DNA of 5,212 nt. Source: UBA1367 sp040268355. GTDB taxonomy: Bacteria; Actinomycetota; Coriobacteriia; Coriobacteriales; Atopobiaceae. The notes beneath the pieces are model-generated. The model did not search any database. It worked only from the letters and a program-made list of their open reading frames with translations, and was not told the DNA's origin. The position numbers were made by a program, and so were the translations under genes. Shown piece after piece: positions 1-5,100 of this stretch. Numbering within the stretch: the stretch's first letter is position 1; the number at the start of each line of letters is the position of its first letter. The DNA is taken from contig JAWRIT010000083.1 of NCBI GenBank assembly GCA_040268355.1, forward strand, positions 1-5,212. Direction: 5' to 3'.

Positions 1-19
1 GGGGGGGGGCGGGGCTTTT
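1..19 (+). terminator. Possible right half of a terminator cut by the window edge
   Basis: Nine G, then CGGGGC, then TTTT: this is what the descending arm plus T-tract of an intrinsic terminator looks like, with the other arm outside the window. On the minus strand the same bases read AAAAGCCCCG followed by a C-run. A bidirectional terminator closing the gatCAB operon is therefore conceivable. Without the missing arm this is only a suggestion; a G-homopolymer at a contig end is the main alternative. Confidence 0.25.
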
Positions 20-175
20 GTCTGCGGGCGTCGGTAGCGTCGCCGGCGGGGATGGCGTCGCGGGAATGCCACGTTGGCGCCAATGTCTGCGGTCATCGTC
101 GGGGACGACATCAGCGGGACAGGAGTGCCAACGGGACGGCAGCGCCAGTGGCAGAACCTCAGTGGGACGCCATCG
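20..175. other. Non-coding left flank with degenerate short repeats and nested complementarity
   Basis: No convincing gene is seen here; the open frames are shadows that run into the opposite-strand gene. It contains a near-palindrome at 71-86 (centre TTGGCGCCAA, one mismatch) and a small hairpin, TCGTC-GGG-GACGA (96-108). GGGAC units recur at 102, 116, 133 and 164, with two copies of TCAGYGGGAC (111-120 and 159-168). TGTCTGCGG occurs twice (19-27 and 84-92). Four segments are complementary in nested order: 51-59 with 166-174, 67-72 with 148-153, 76-80 with 142-146, and 84-87 with 118-121. It lies directly downstream of the HEYGH gene and may be its 3' untranslated region. Confidence 0.4.
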
Positions 176-601
176 TCAGCGCGGCGGGGACCATCCGACA
201 GGCCGCTCCCCCACCACGCGGCTGCTCAGCCAATTCGCCCAGCGCTCCGGGCCAAAGCGATAGTACGAGAAGCCGCGACGCGCCCGAAAGCGACGACAGG
301 CGGGAAGCCCCGCCCACACGAGCGAGGGTACCACGACCAGCGGTAGGTAGAGCGGCCCCAGGACGAGCGACTGCAGCGTGTGCCCGTACTCGTGCACGAG
401 CAGCGGACGCGGGCAGTCGCGTGGCACGAACACGAACAGGCCCAGCGAAAGGCCCTCCTCGCGCTCCCACTCGCTCACAATCGCGCTTCGGAATCGAAAG
501 CGCCGACGGGGCCGGGGCAGCGTCAGCAGGAGCGCCGCGCCCACGATCGTCTGCGGCAGCCCCCACACCACCTGCCATGCCTGCGCCAGTCGCCACCGCA
601 C
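176..601 (-). CDS. Small membrane protein with HEYGH zinc-metalloprotease-like motif (141 aa, hypothetical)
   Basis: I recognise no named family, but the sequence is distinctive. Residues 9-28 form a hydrophobic segment (WQVVWGLPQTIVGAALLLTL) followed by an Arg-rich stretch at 30-38. A polar/hydrophobic middle leads to H70-E71-Y72-G73-H74, a classic HExxH zincin signature. A second hydrophobic segment follows at about 79-100, then a conserved-looking YYRFGPERWANW tract at 113-124. There E119, 45 residues after H74 in an E-x-x-x-N context, could be a third zinc ligand, as in gluzincins. The likely topology is two membrane segments with the motif at the edge of the second. The start is GTG, 6 bases after the gatB stop, with GGAGG (613-617) inside the end of gatB at a spacing of 11. 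Position implies co-transcription with gatCAB. Protease activity is inferred from the motif only; it could equally be a non-peptidase zinc protein. That the frame is a real gene is fairly sure; its function is unknown. Confidence 0.8.
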   Translation of the reverse strand: MRWRLAQAWQVVWGLPQTIVGAALLLTLPRPRRRFRFRSAIVSEWEREEGLSLGLFVFVPRDCPRPLLVHEYGHTLQSLVLGPLYLPLVVVPSLVWAGLPACRRFRARRGFSYYRFGPERWANWLSSRVVGERPVGWSPPR

Positions 602-607
602 GCCCCG

Positions 608-2116
608 CTACGCCTCCAGTCGCTGCACGAGCAGCTGGTTGAAGCGCTTGGGGTTGCCCGATCCCTTGCTCGCCCTCATGCATTGGCCCACCAGAAAACC
701 GAGCACCTTCCGGTTGCCGTCCCGGTACTGTCGCACCTGGTCGTCGCACCGACCGAGCACCTCGTCCACGATGGCGGAGAGCGCCTCGGTGTCGGTGGAC
801 TGGCGCAGGCCGCGCTCGTCCACGACCCGCCCCGGGTCTTCGCCCGTGCCGTCTATGGTCTCGAGCACCTCGCGCGCCTGCGCGAAGGTGATGGCGTCGG
901 CCGCGAGCAGCCCCGAGATCGAGGCCAGCTGCGCCGCCGTCAGCGCCTCGAAGCCGGCGGCCAGATTGACCATCACGTTGGCCAGCGTCGGGACGGCCGT
1001 GGCGTCGAGGGTGGCGGCAGCCCCCTCGAAGCGCGTCGCCACGCCCGGGTCGCCCGCAAGCCGGGCGGCGTCGGCGCGCCTGAGGCCCCAGGTCCGCACG
1101 TACCGGTCGCGCTTGGCGTCCGGCAGCTCGGGGACGCGCGCGCGACAGCGCTCGACGAACTCGTCCGAGAGATCGAACGGGGCGAGGTCGGGATCGGGGT
1201 ACATCCGGTAGTCGTCGGCCGCCTCCTTCACGCGCATAACCACGGTGCGCCTCCGGCTCGGCTCCCAGTGGCGCGTCTCCGAGGTGATGGCACCACCGGC
1301 CTCCAGCACCTCGGCCTGGCGACAGATCTCGTACTCCAGCGCGTCATGCAGACTCTTGAAGGAGTTGAGGTTCTTCATCTCGGTCTTTGTGCCAAAGCCC
1401 GTCTCGCCCCGACGCCGAAGGCTGACATTGCCGTCGCAGCGCATCGAGCCATGTTCGAGCGAGCAGTCGGAGATGCCGAGCGTGCGGAAGGTCTGCCGCA
1501 GCTTCTCCATGAACAGGCGCGCCTCCTCGGGCGTGCGCAGGTCGGGTTCGGTGACCAGCTCGATGAGCGGGGTGCCGCAGCGGTTGTAGTCGATGAGCGA
1601 CTCGCTCGCCCCGCCGATGCGCCCCTCCGCGCCCCCGAGGTGGTTCATCTTGGCGGCGTCCTCCTCCAGGTGAATGCGCAGGATGCGCACCGGTGCCACG
1701 TAGGAGCCGTCGGTGGCCTTCTCGATGGTGTCGTCCGGACGCTCGGCGGCACCGTCGCCGGCCACCTCGACCTCCAGGCGACCGTGCATGACAAAGGCGA
1801 CCGGCCCCTGCGTGGTCTGGAAGTTCTTGGCCATGTCCGGATAGAAGTAGTGCTTGCGATAGAACATCGAGCGGCGCATGACCTCGCAGTTGGTGGCGAG
1901 GCCCGCCATGACGATCGACTCGACGGCCCGCTCGTTGGGCACCGGCAGCGCGCCGGGAAGCCCCAGGCAGACGGGGCAGACGTTGGCGTTGGGCTCGTCG
2001 TCGTGGCTGAGCCGACACCCGCAGAACAGCTTGGTCTCGAGCGTGGTGAGCGCGGTGTGGACCTCAAGGCCGATCACCGCCTCCCAGTCGCGCAGCACCT
2101 CGTGGAGCCGCCTCAT
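608..2116 (-). CDS. gatB: Asp-tRNA(Asn)/Glu-tRNA(Gln) amidotransferase subunit B
   Basis: GatB is the tRNA-binding and kinase subunit of cytoplasmic GatCAB. It phosphorylates the side-chain carboxylate of Glu or Asp on mischarged tRNA so that ammonia from GatA can amidate it. At 502 aa it is slightly longer than the usual ~475-480. Near the N-terminus are WEAVIGLEVH (11-20) and the paired cysteines C32-x-C34 and C47-x-x-C50 that bind structural zinc. HYFYPDMAK (89-97), HLEED (149-153), GTPLIELVTEPD (181-192), FGTKTEMKNLNSF (241-253) and DDYRMYPDPDL (301-311) follow in family order. H20, E152 and E186 align with the Mg-binding residues I recall for Staphylococcus aureus GatB (H12, E125, E151). 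The C-terminal third is the YqeY-like tail, with FLVGQCMRASKG near the end. The ATG overlaps the gatA stop by four bases (ATGA); GGAGG at 2126-2130 lies 9 bases upstream. Two insertions are described in the findings. Identity is essentially certain. Confidence 0.98.
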   Translation of the reverse strand: MRRLHEVLRDWEAVIGLEVHTALTTLETKLFCGCRLSHDDEPNANVCPVCLGLPGALPVPNERAVESIVMAGLATNCEVMRRSMFYRKHYFYPDMAKNFQTTQGPVAFVMHGRLEVEVAGDGAAERPDDTIEKATDGSYVAPVRILRIHLEEDAAKMNHLGGAEGRIGGASESLIDYNRCGTPLIELVTEPDLRTPEEARLFMEKLRQTFRTLGISDCSLEHGSMRCDGNVSLRRRGETGFGTKTEMKNLNSFKSLHDALEYEICRQAEVLEAGGAITSETRHWEPSRRRTVVMRVKEAADDYRMYPDPDLAPFDLSDEFVERCRARVPELPDAKRDRYVRTWGLRRADAARLAGDPGVATRFEGAAATLDATAVPTLANVMVNLAAGFEALTAAQLASISGLLAADAITFAQAREVLETIDGTGEDPGRVVDERGLRQSTDTEALSAIVDEVLGRCDDQVRQYRDGNRKVLGFLVGQCMRASKGSGNPKRFNQLLVQRLEA

Positions 2117-3609
2117 GCGAGCCCACCTCCCCGCCCGGCGAACGCCGGCGCGACGACGCCCTCCATCTCACCTGCGCGCTCGAGCGAGCGGGCGAAGGCG
2201 AGCAAGCGGGCGTCGGAGGCAGCCGGCCCCTGGAGCTGCGCCCCGATGGGCAGGCCGGAGTCCTTCCCGAGGCACACCGGCACGCTGATGCCGCAGTTTC
2301 CGGCAATGTTGTTGGAGATGGTATAGACGTCGGCCAGATAGAGGGCCGCCGGGTCGCTGACCTCGCCGTGGCGCCAGGCGGGCGTGGGGCTTATCGGCAT
2401 GAGGATGGCGTCGACCTGCGCGAAGGCGCGTGCGTAGTCGGCCGTGATGAGCGTGCGGACCTTCTGCGCCGCCAGGTAATACTGCTCGTACGCGTCGCTG
2501 GAGAGCAGGTAGGCGCCCAGCATCTGACGCCGCTTGGCCTCGGCGCCAAAGCCGTGCGCACGGGAGCGCGCGGTCTGCTCGGCCAACGTGGCGCAGTCCG
2601 GCTCCTGGTAGCCGTAGCGGACGCCGTCGAAGCGCGCCAGGTTGGAGAAGGCCTCGCAGGAGGCGAGCACGTAGTAGGCGGCGATGGAGGCGGCCATGTG
2701 GGGCAGGTCGACCTCCACGACGCGCGCCCCGGCGTCCGCGAGGCGCGTGGCCGCCATGCGAATGGCGTCGCGCACCTCGGGGTCCAGCCCCTCGGCCTCG
2801 AGCAGCGCGGGAATGACGCCCACGCGGCGCCCCTCGATGGGATCGTCCAGGTGCGCCAGGTAGTCCTGCGCGCAGTGCTGGCTGGTGGCGTCGAGGGGGT
2901 CGGGGCCTGCGGCGGTGAGGGCGTCCATGGCGAGGGCGACGTCCTCCACGCGCCGGCCGAGGGGACCCACCTGGTCGAGCGACGAGCCGAAGGCCACCAC
3001 GCCGTAGCGGCTCACGGCGCCGTAGGTGGGCTTCATGCCCACCACGCCGCAGAGCGCCGCCGGCTGACGGACGGAACCGCCGGTGTCCGAGCCAAGCGCA
3101 ACGCTCACCTGCCCGGATGCGACCGCCGCCGCACTGCCACCCGACGAGCCCCCCGGCACGCGCGTAAGGTCCCAGGGGTTGTTCGTGGGATGGAAGGCCG
3201 AGCTGTCAGTGGTCGCACCGAAGGCGAACTCGTCCATGTTGAGCTTGCCCATCGGCGTGGCGCCGGCGTCGAGCAGGCGACGGACGCAGGTCGCCGTGTA
3301 GGCGCTCTCGTAGGACCGCAGCATGCGGCTCGCGCAGGTAGTGCGCGTGCCGAGCAGGTTCAGGTTGTCCTTGAAGGCCACCGGGACGCCGGCGAGCGGG
3401 GGAAGGGGCTTGCCCGCCGCACGCGCCGCGTCGGTGGCGGCCGCCGCCGAGAGCGCGAGGTCGGCGCTCACCTGCAGAAAGGCCTGCACCTCGCCATCGC
3501 GGGCGGCGATGGCGTCGAGCGAGGCTCGCGCGACCTCGGTGGCAGTGAAGTCTCCCACCGCGACGCCGGCGGCGATCTGGCGCGCGGAGAGCGCATCGAG
3601 GGTGGCCAT
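2113..3609 (-). CDS. gatA: Asp-tRNA(Asn)/Glu-tRNA(Gln) amidotransferase subunit A (glutaminase)
   Basis: GatA is an amidase-signature enzyme that hydrolyses glutamine and channels the ammonia to the GatB active site. Counting from the ATG (498 aa), the Ser-cisSer-Lys catalytic triad is complete: K80 in VAFKDN, S155 in the GGSSGGS loop (153-159) and S179 in SDTGGSVRQP. Their spacing matches S. aureus GatA (K79, S154, S178). GKLNMDEFAFG, GVVGMKPTYG, SSLDQVGPLGR, ARFDGVRYGY, GFGAEAKRR and QKVRTLI also follow in family order. The stretch NNIAGNCGISVP differs somewhat from the more common VNLAGLPGISVP but keeps the core. GTG at 3612 is an alternative start one codon earlier; both follow a GAAGGGGG ribosome binding site (3619-3626), 6 or 9 bases away. 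The ATG shares one base with the gatC stop (TGATG); the GTG would give a four-base overlap. Its own stop overlaps the gatB ATG. Tight coupling suggests stoichiometric synthesis. Confidence 0.98.
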   Translation of the reverse strand: MATLDALSARQIAAGVAVGDFTATEVARASLDAIAARDGEVQAFLQVSADLALSAAAATDAARAAGKPLPPLAGVPVAFKDNLNLLGTRTTCASRMLRSYESAYTATCVRRLLDAGATPMGKLNMDEFAFGATTDSSAFHPTNNPWDLTRVPGGSSGGSAAAVASGQVSVALGSDTGGSVRQPAALCGVVGMKPTYGAVSRYGVVAFGSSLDQVGPLGRRVEDVALAMDALTAAGPDPLDATSQHCAQDYLAHLDDPIEGRRVGVIPALLEAEGLDPEVRDAIRMAATRLADAGARVVEVDLPHMAASIAAYYVLASCEAFSNLARFDGVRYGYQEPDCATLAEQTARSRAHGFGAEAKRRQMLGAYLLSSDAYEQYYLAAQKVRTLITADYARAFAQVDAILMPISPTPAWRHGEVSDPAALYLADVYTISNNIAGNCGISVPVCLGKDSGLPIGAQLQGPAASDARLLAFARSLERAGEMEGVVAPAFAGRGGGLA

Positions 3610-3914
3610 CACGCGGCGCCCCCTTCGGCCACAATCGCCGGCACTCGGAACGTGCGCCCACGGCGGCTGGCGGCGTTGGCCAGCGCCTCCTCAAGCGAGA
3701 GGCCGGGCACCACCACGTCTTCGCGCACGACGTTGACGAGCTCGCCGATCGGGTGAAACGTGGGCTCGACGTCGTCCAGGTCGTAGGTGAGGATGGGGTC
3801 GAGGAGGGAGAGCGCGTCGGTGAGGTAGGCGCACATCTCGTCCAGCTCGACGTCATCCAACGCGATGTGGGCGTACTCCGCGATGAGCGCCACGTCGTCT
3901 CTGGTCAAGGGCAT
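3609..3914 (-). CDS. gatC: Asp-tRNA(Asn)/Glu-tRNA(Gln) amidotransferase subunit C
   Basis: GatC is the small subunit that wraps around the GatA-GatB interface and stabilises the complex. The 101-aa length is typical. Family hallmarks are present in order: an N-terminal helical region with LTRDDVALIAEYAHIAL (3-19), DVEPTFHP (48-55), the ELVNVVREDVVVPGL stretch (58-72), SLEEALANA and the closing FRVPAIV. It is the first gene of the gatCAB operon, and its TGA overlaps the gatA start. The start at 3914 is well supported: the transcript reads GAGGAGG-CACT-ATG, giving a near-perfect Shine-Dalgarno four bases upstream, and the GatC homology begins right at this Met. The frame stays open further upstream to about 4142, but that extension is Arg/Pro-rich and unlike GatC. 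Identity is secure. Confidence 0.97.
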   Translation of the reverse strand: MPLTRDDVALIAEYAHIALDDVELDEMCAYLTDALSLLDPILTYDLDDVEPTFHPIGELVNVVREDVVVPGLSLEEALANAASRRGRTFRVPAIVAEGGAA

Positions 3915-3918
3915 AGTG

Positions 3919-3925
3919 CCTCCTC
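3919..3925 (-). promoter_or_regulatory. Ribosome binding site deciding the gatC start
   Basis: On the minus strand this reads GAGGAGG, nearly the full anti-16S complement, four bases before the gatC ATG at 3914. It is the strongest Shine-Dalgarno in the window, and it argues against any upstream start in the same open frame. Confidence 0.85.
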
Positions 3926-3959
3926 GCGGCTCGGTGGATGGTGGGTGCTGGCTTTGACA

Positions 3960-3968
3960 TGGTATTCT
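3960..3968 (+). promoter_or_regulatory. Candidate extended -10 on the plus strand, overlapping the gatC -10
   Basis: The plus strand reads TGGTATTCT, an extended -10 form (TGn + TATTCT; the three most important hexamer positions T, A and final T are kept). It occupies the same bases as the minus-strand TAGAAT. The start site would fall near 3975, leaving a leader of about 140 bases before the HAD gene. That is long but possible. The -35 position (3940-3945, GGTGGG) is poor. It could drive the HAD gene or simply be a by-product of the symmetric minus-strand element. Confidence 0.3.
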
Positions 3969-3969
3969 A
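3964..3969 (-). promoter_or_regulatory. Candidate -10 element of the gatCAB promoter
   Basis: The minus strand reads TAGAAT, five of six matches to the sigma-70/SigA -10 consensus TATAAT, in the only AT-rich patch of the intergenic region. A start site around 3957 would give a leader of about 43 bases to gatC, which is reasonable. No good -35 is visible: the hexamer at the 17-base position (3992-3987) is CCGGGA, and there is no TG extension. A bare -10 in a high-GC genome is suggestive but not proof. Confidence 0.45.
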
Positions 3970-4052
3970 CGGCATCGGACTCGCCGTCCCGGGCAGGGGC
4001 GCGCACGGTCACCCCCTTGCCAGCGCGTCTCGACGGGCGGGTGATGGACGCG

Positions 4053-4064
4053 AGGCGAGCGCCT
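4053..4064. repeat. Short GC hairpin in the HAD gene leader
   Basis: AGGC-GAGC-GCCT forms a 4-bp stem, or 5 bp if the loop is tightened. It is followed directly by GGAC-GA-GTCC. These sit 40-60 bases upstream of the HAD gene ribosome binding site, with no T-run. In a sequence this GC-rich such short hairpins arise by chance; no role can be assigned. Confidence 0.25.
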
Positions 4065-4104
4065 GGGACGAGTCCGTCTGCTACCATGAACAGGCCCTCC
4101 TGTG

Positions 4105-4110
4105 AAAGGA
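4105..4110 (+). promoter_or_regulatory. Ribosome binding site deciding the HAD gene start
   Basis: AAAGGA lies six bases upstream of the ATG at 4117. The longer in-frame reading from GTG at 4102 would place this site inside the coding sequence and leave no visible Shine-Dalgarno of its own, so the ATG is preferred. Confidence 0.75.
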
Positions 4111-4116
4111 ACGCGC

Positions 4117-4950
4117 ATGTACCAGCTCGTGGCAACCGACATGGACGAGACCTTCCTCGACTCCGACCACCGGGTACCTCAGGCCAACATCGACGCCATC
4201 CTGCGCATGCGCGAGCTTGGCGTGCTGGTCGTGCCCGCATCGGGACGCGCCTACGGCTCCATCATGGGCAGCCTGCGCGACCTGCCGGACGCCTGTCTTG
4301 AGGACAGCTACGTCATCTCGTACAACGGCGGCTGCATCAACCGCGTCGGCGAGTCGGAGCCGCTGGTCAGCAACCGCATGCCCTTCGAGGTCGTCGACCG
4401 ACTCTTCCAGCATGCCGTCTTTCTTGGTGATATCGGTATGCACATCTACACGCTGTCCGGCGAGGTCTGGGGGTGGAACCTCACGAGCAGCGAGCTCGCC
4501 TATCTGCATGGGCACATGGAGCTTGCGCCCTTCGAGGGAGCAAGCATCGAGTTTCTGCGTGACGTGCCTCTCTCCAAGTGCCTCTACGTCTTCGAGGACC
4601 TCAATCTGCTGCACGAGCTCGCGCTGACCATGGACCCCGTGCTGACCGACGGGCTCTCGACCACCTTCTCATCCGGGCGCTACTACGAGTTCAACCCGAC
4701 AGGCGTGGACAAGGGGTCCGGCCTGCGGACGCTGGCGGAGCGGCTGGGCATCGACATGGCCGACACCATCGCCTGCGGCGACTCCGCCAACGACATGGCG
4801 ATGCTCGAGGCGGCAGGCGTGGGAGTGGCCGTCTCGAACGCCACGCCCGACGCCTCGGCGGTGGCCGACTACCAGGCGCGCAGCAGCTGCGACGACGGCG
4901 TCTTCGCCGAGGTCCTGGAGCGCTTCATCGAGCCGCAGCACCACGCATAG
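4117..4950 (+). CDS. Cof-type HAD-IIB family hydrolase (phosphatase)
   Basis: This is a cytoplasmic haloacid-dehalogenase-superfamily phosphatase with a C2-type cap, 277 aa, the usual length for the Cof/YidA group. All four HAD motifs are present. Motif I is TDMDETFLDSD, with nucleophile D8 and acid/base D10. Motif II is VVPASGR, with S42 in place of the more common Thr. Motif III is K199 in GVDKGSGLRTLAERLGI. Motif IV is CGDSANDMAMLEAAG, with G221-D222-x-x-N225-D226 binding Mg. The YNGG element after motif II and the VAVSNATPD tail are also typical. The cap lies roughly between residues 80 and 195. Known relatives dephosphorylate sugar phosphates, FMN or pyridoxal phosphate, often promiscuously; the substrate cannot be read from sequence. 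It is divergent from gatCAB and appears monocistronic. Codon use matches its neighbours. Confidence 0.95.
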   Translation: MYQLVATDMDETFLDSDHRVPQANIDAILRMRELGVLVVPASGRAYGSIMGSLRDLPDACLEDSYVISYNGGCINRVGESEPLVSNRMPFEVVDRLFQHAVFLGDIGMHIYTLSGEVWGWNLTSSELAYLHGHMELAPFEGASIEFLRDVPLSKCLYVFEDLNLLHELALTMDPVLTDGLSTTFSSGRYYEFNPTGVDKGSGLRTLAERLGIDMADTIACGDSANDMAMLEAAGVGVAVSNATPDASAVADYQARSSCDDGVFAEVLERFIEPQHHA

Positions 4951-4983
4951 CCCTATCGGCAGCAGGACGACACAGGGGAAGAA

Positions 4984-5012
4984 GCACCTATGTGTCACTG
5001 GCACAGGGGTGC
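4984..5012. repeat. 29-base hairpin downstream of the HAD gene
   Basis: GCACC (4984-4988) pairs with GGTGC (5008-5012). After a 2x2 internal loop, TGTGTC (4991-4996) pairs with GGCACA (5000-5005), with one G-T wobble and a three-base ACT loop. It begins 34 bases after the HAD stop. There is no T-run on the plus strand; on the minus strand the bases that follow are TTCTTCCCC. It may stabilise the HAD mRNA 3' end or act as a weak terminator. The stem is directly visible; its role is inferred. Confidence 0.45.
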
Positions 5013-5044
5013 GCACATGTTCCTAGGCTCAACACAGTCACCTG

Positions 5045-5100
5045 GCGGGACCAAGAGGCCGGCGGTGCCCGGGCGGGCCCGGCCCTGAGCCCGGTCCCGC
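5045..5100. repeat. 56-base GC-rich inverted repeat (branched or stacked hairpin)
   Basis: GCGGGACC (5045-5052) is perfectly complementary to GGTCCCGC (5093-5100). Inside it, GGCCGG (5057-5062) pairs with CCGGCC (5079-5084), and GCCC (5067-5070) pairs with GGGC (5075-5078) around a four-base loop. The three stems are nested and symmetric, giving a long hairpin. The nearest T-runs, TTTT at 5125-5128 and TTTTTT at 5135-5140, lie 25-40 bases beyond its base. A standard intrinsic terminator would have the T-run immediately adjacent, so this is not a clean one. A mobile repeat or RNA structure is possible. Confidence 0.5.

Noticed and set aside
52..642. 196-codon open frame on the plus strand over the left flank
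   Set aside because: The translation is Arg/Ala/Pro-rich low complexity, and most of it is antisense to the HEYGH gene, whose motif, ribosome binding site and operon position are more convincing.
380..2326. 648-codon open frame on the plus strand
   Set aside because: It lies antisense across gatB and is a high-GC shadow. Its translation is His/Arg/Ala/Gly-rich low-complexity with no recognisable family, while the minus strand encodes an unmistakable GatB.
2368..3756. 462-codon open frame on the plus strand
   Set aside because: It is antisense to gatA and gatC with the same shadow composition; the amidase signature and catalytic triad on the minus strand account for the coding potential.
3954..3959. 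Perfect TTGACA -35 hexamer on the plus strand
   Set aside because: At 16-18 bases downstream the sequence is CGGACT/GGACTC/GACTCG, with no -10 resemblance. The nearby TATTCT is only three bases away, so the spacing is impossible. Probably coincidental.
4017..4087. TTGCCA (4017-4022) and TACCAT (4082-4087) as a HAD gene promoter
   Set aside because: The two are 59 bases apart, far from the 17-base optimum, and neither has a partner at proper spacing.
4102..4116. GTG start at 4102 for the HAD gene
   Set aside because: It would put the AAAGGA ribosome binding site inside the gene. The HAD motif I normally lies within about ten residues of the N-terminus, as it does from the ATG at 4117.
3609..4142. 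Longer gatC with an upstream start
   Set aside because: The extra N-terminal part is Arg/Pro-rich and unlike GatC, and the strong GAGGAGG site places the start at 3914.
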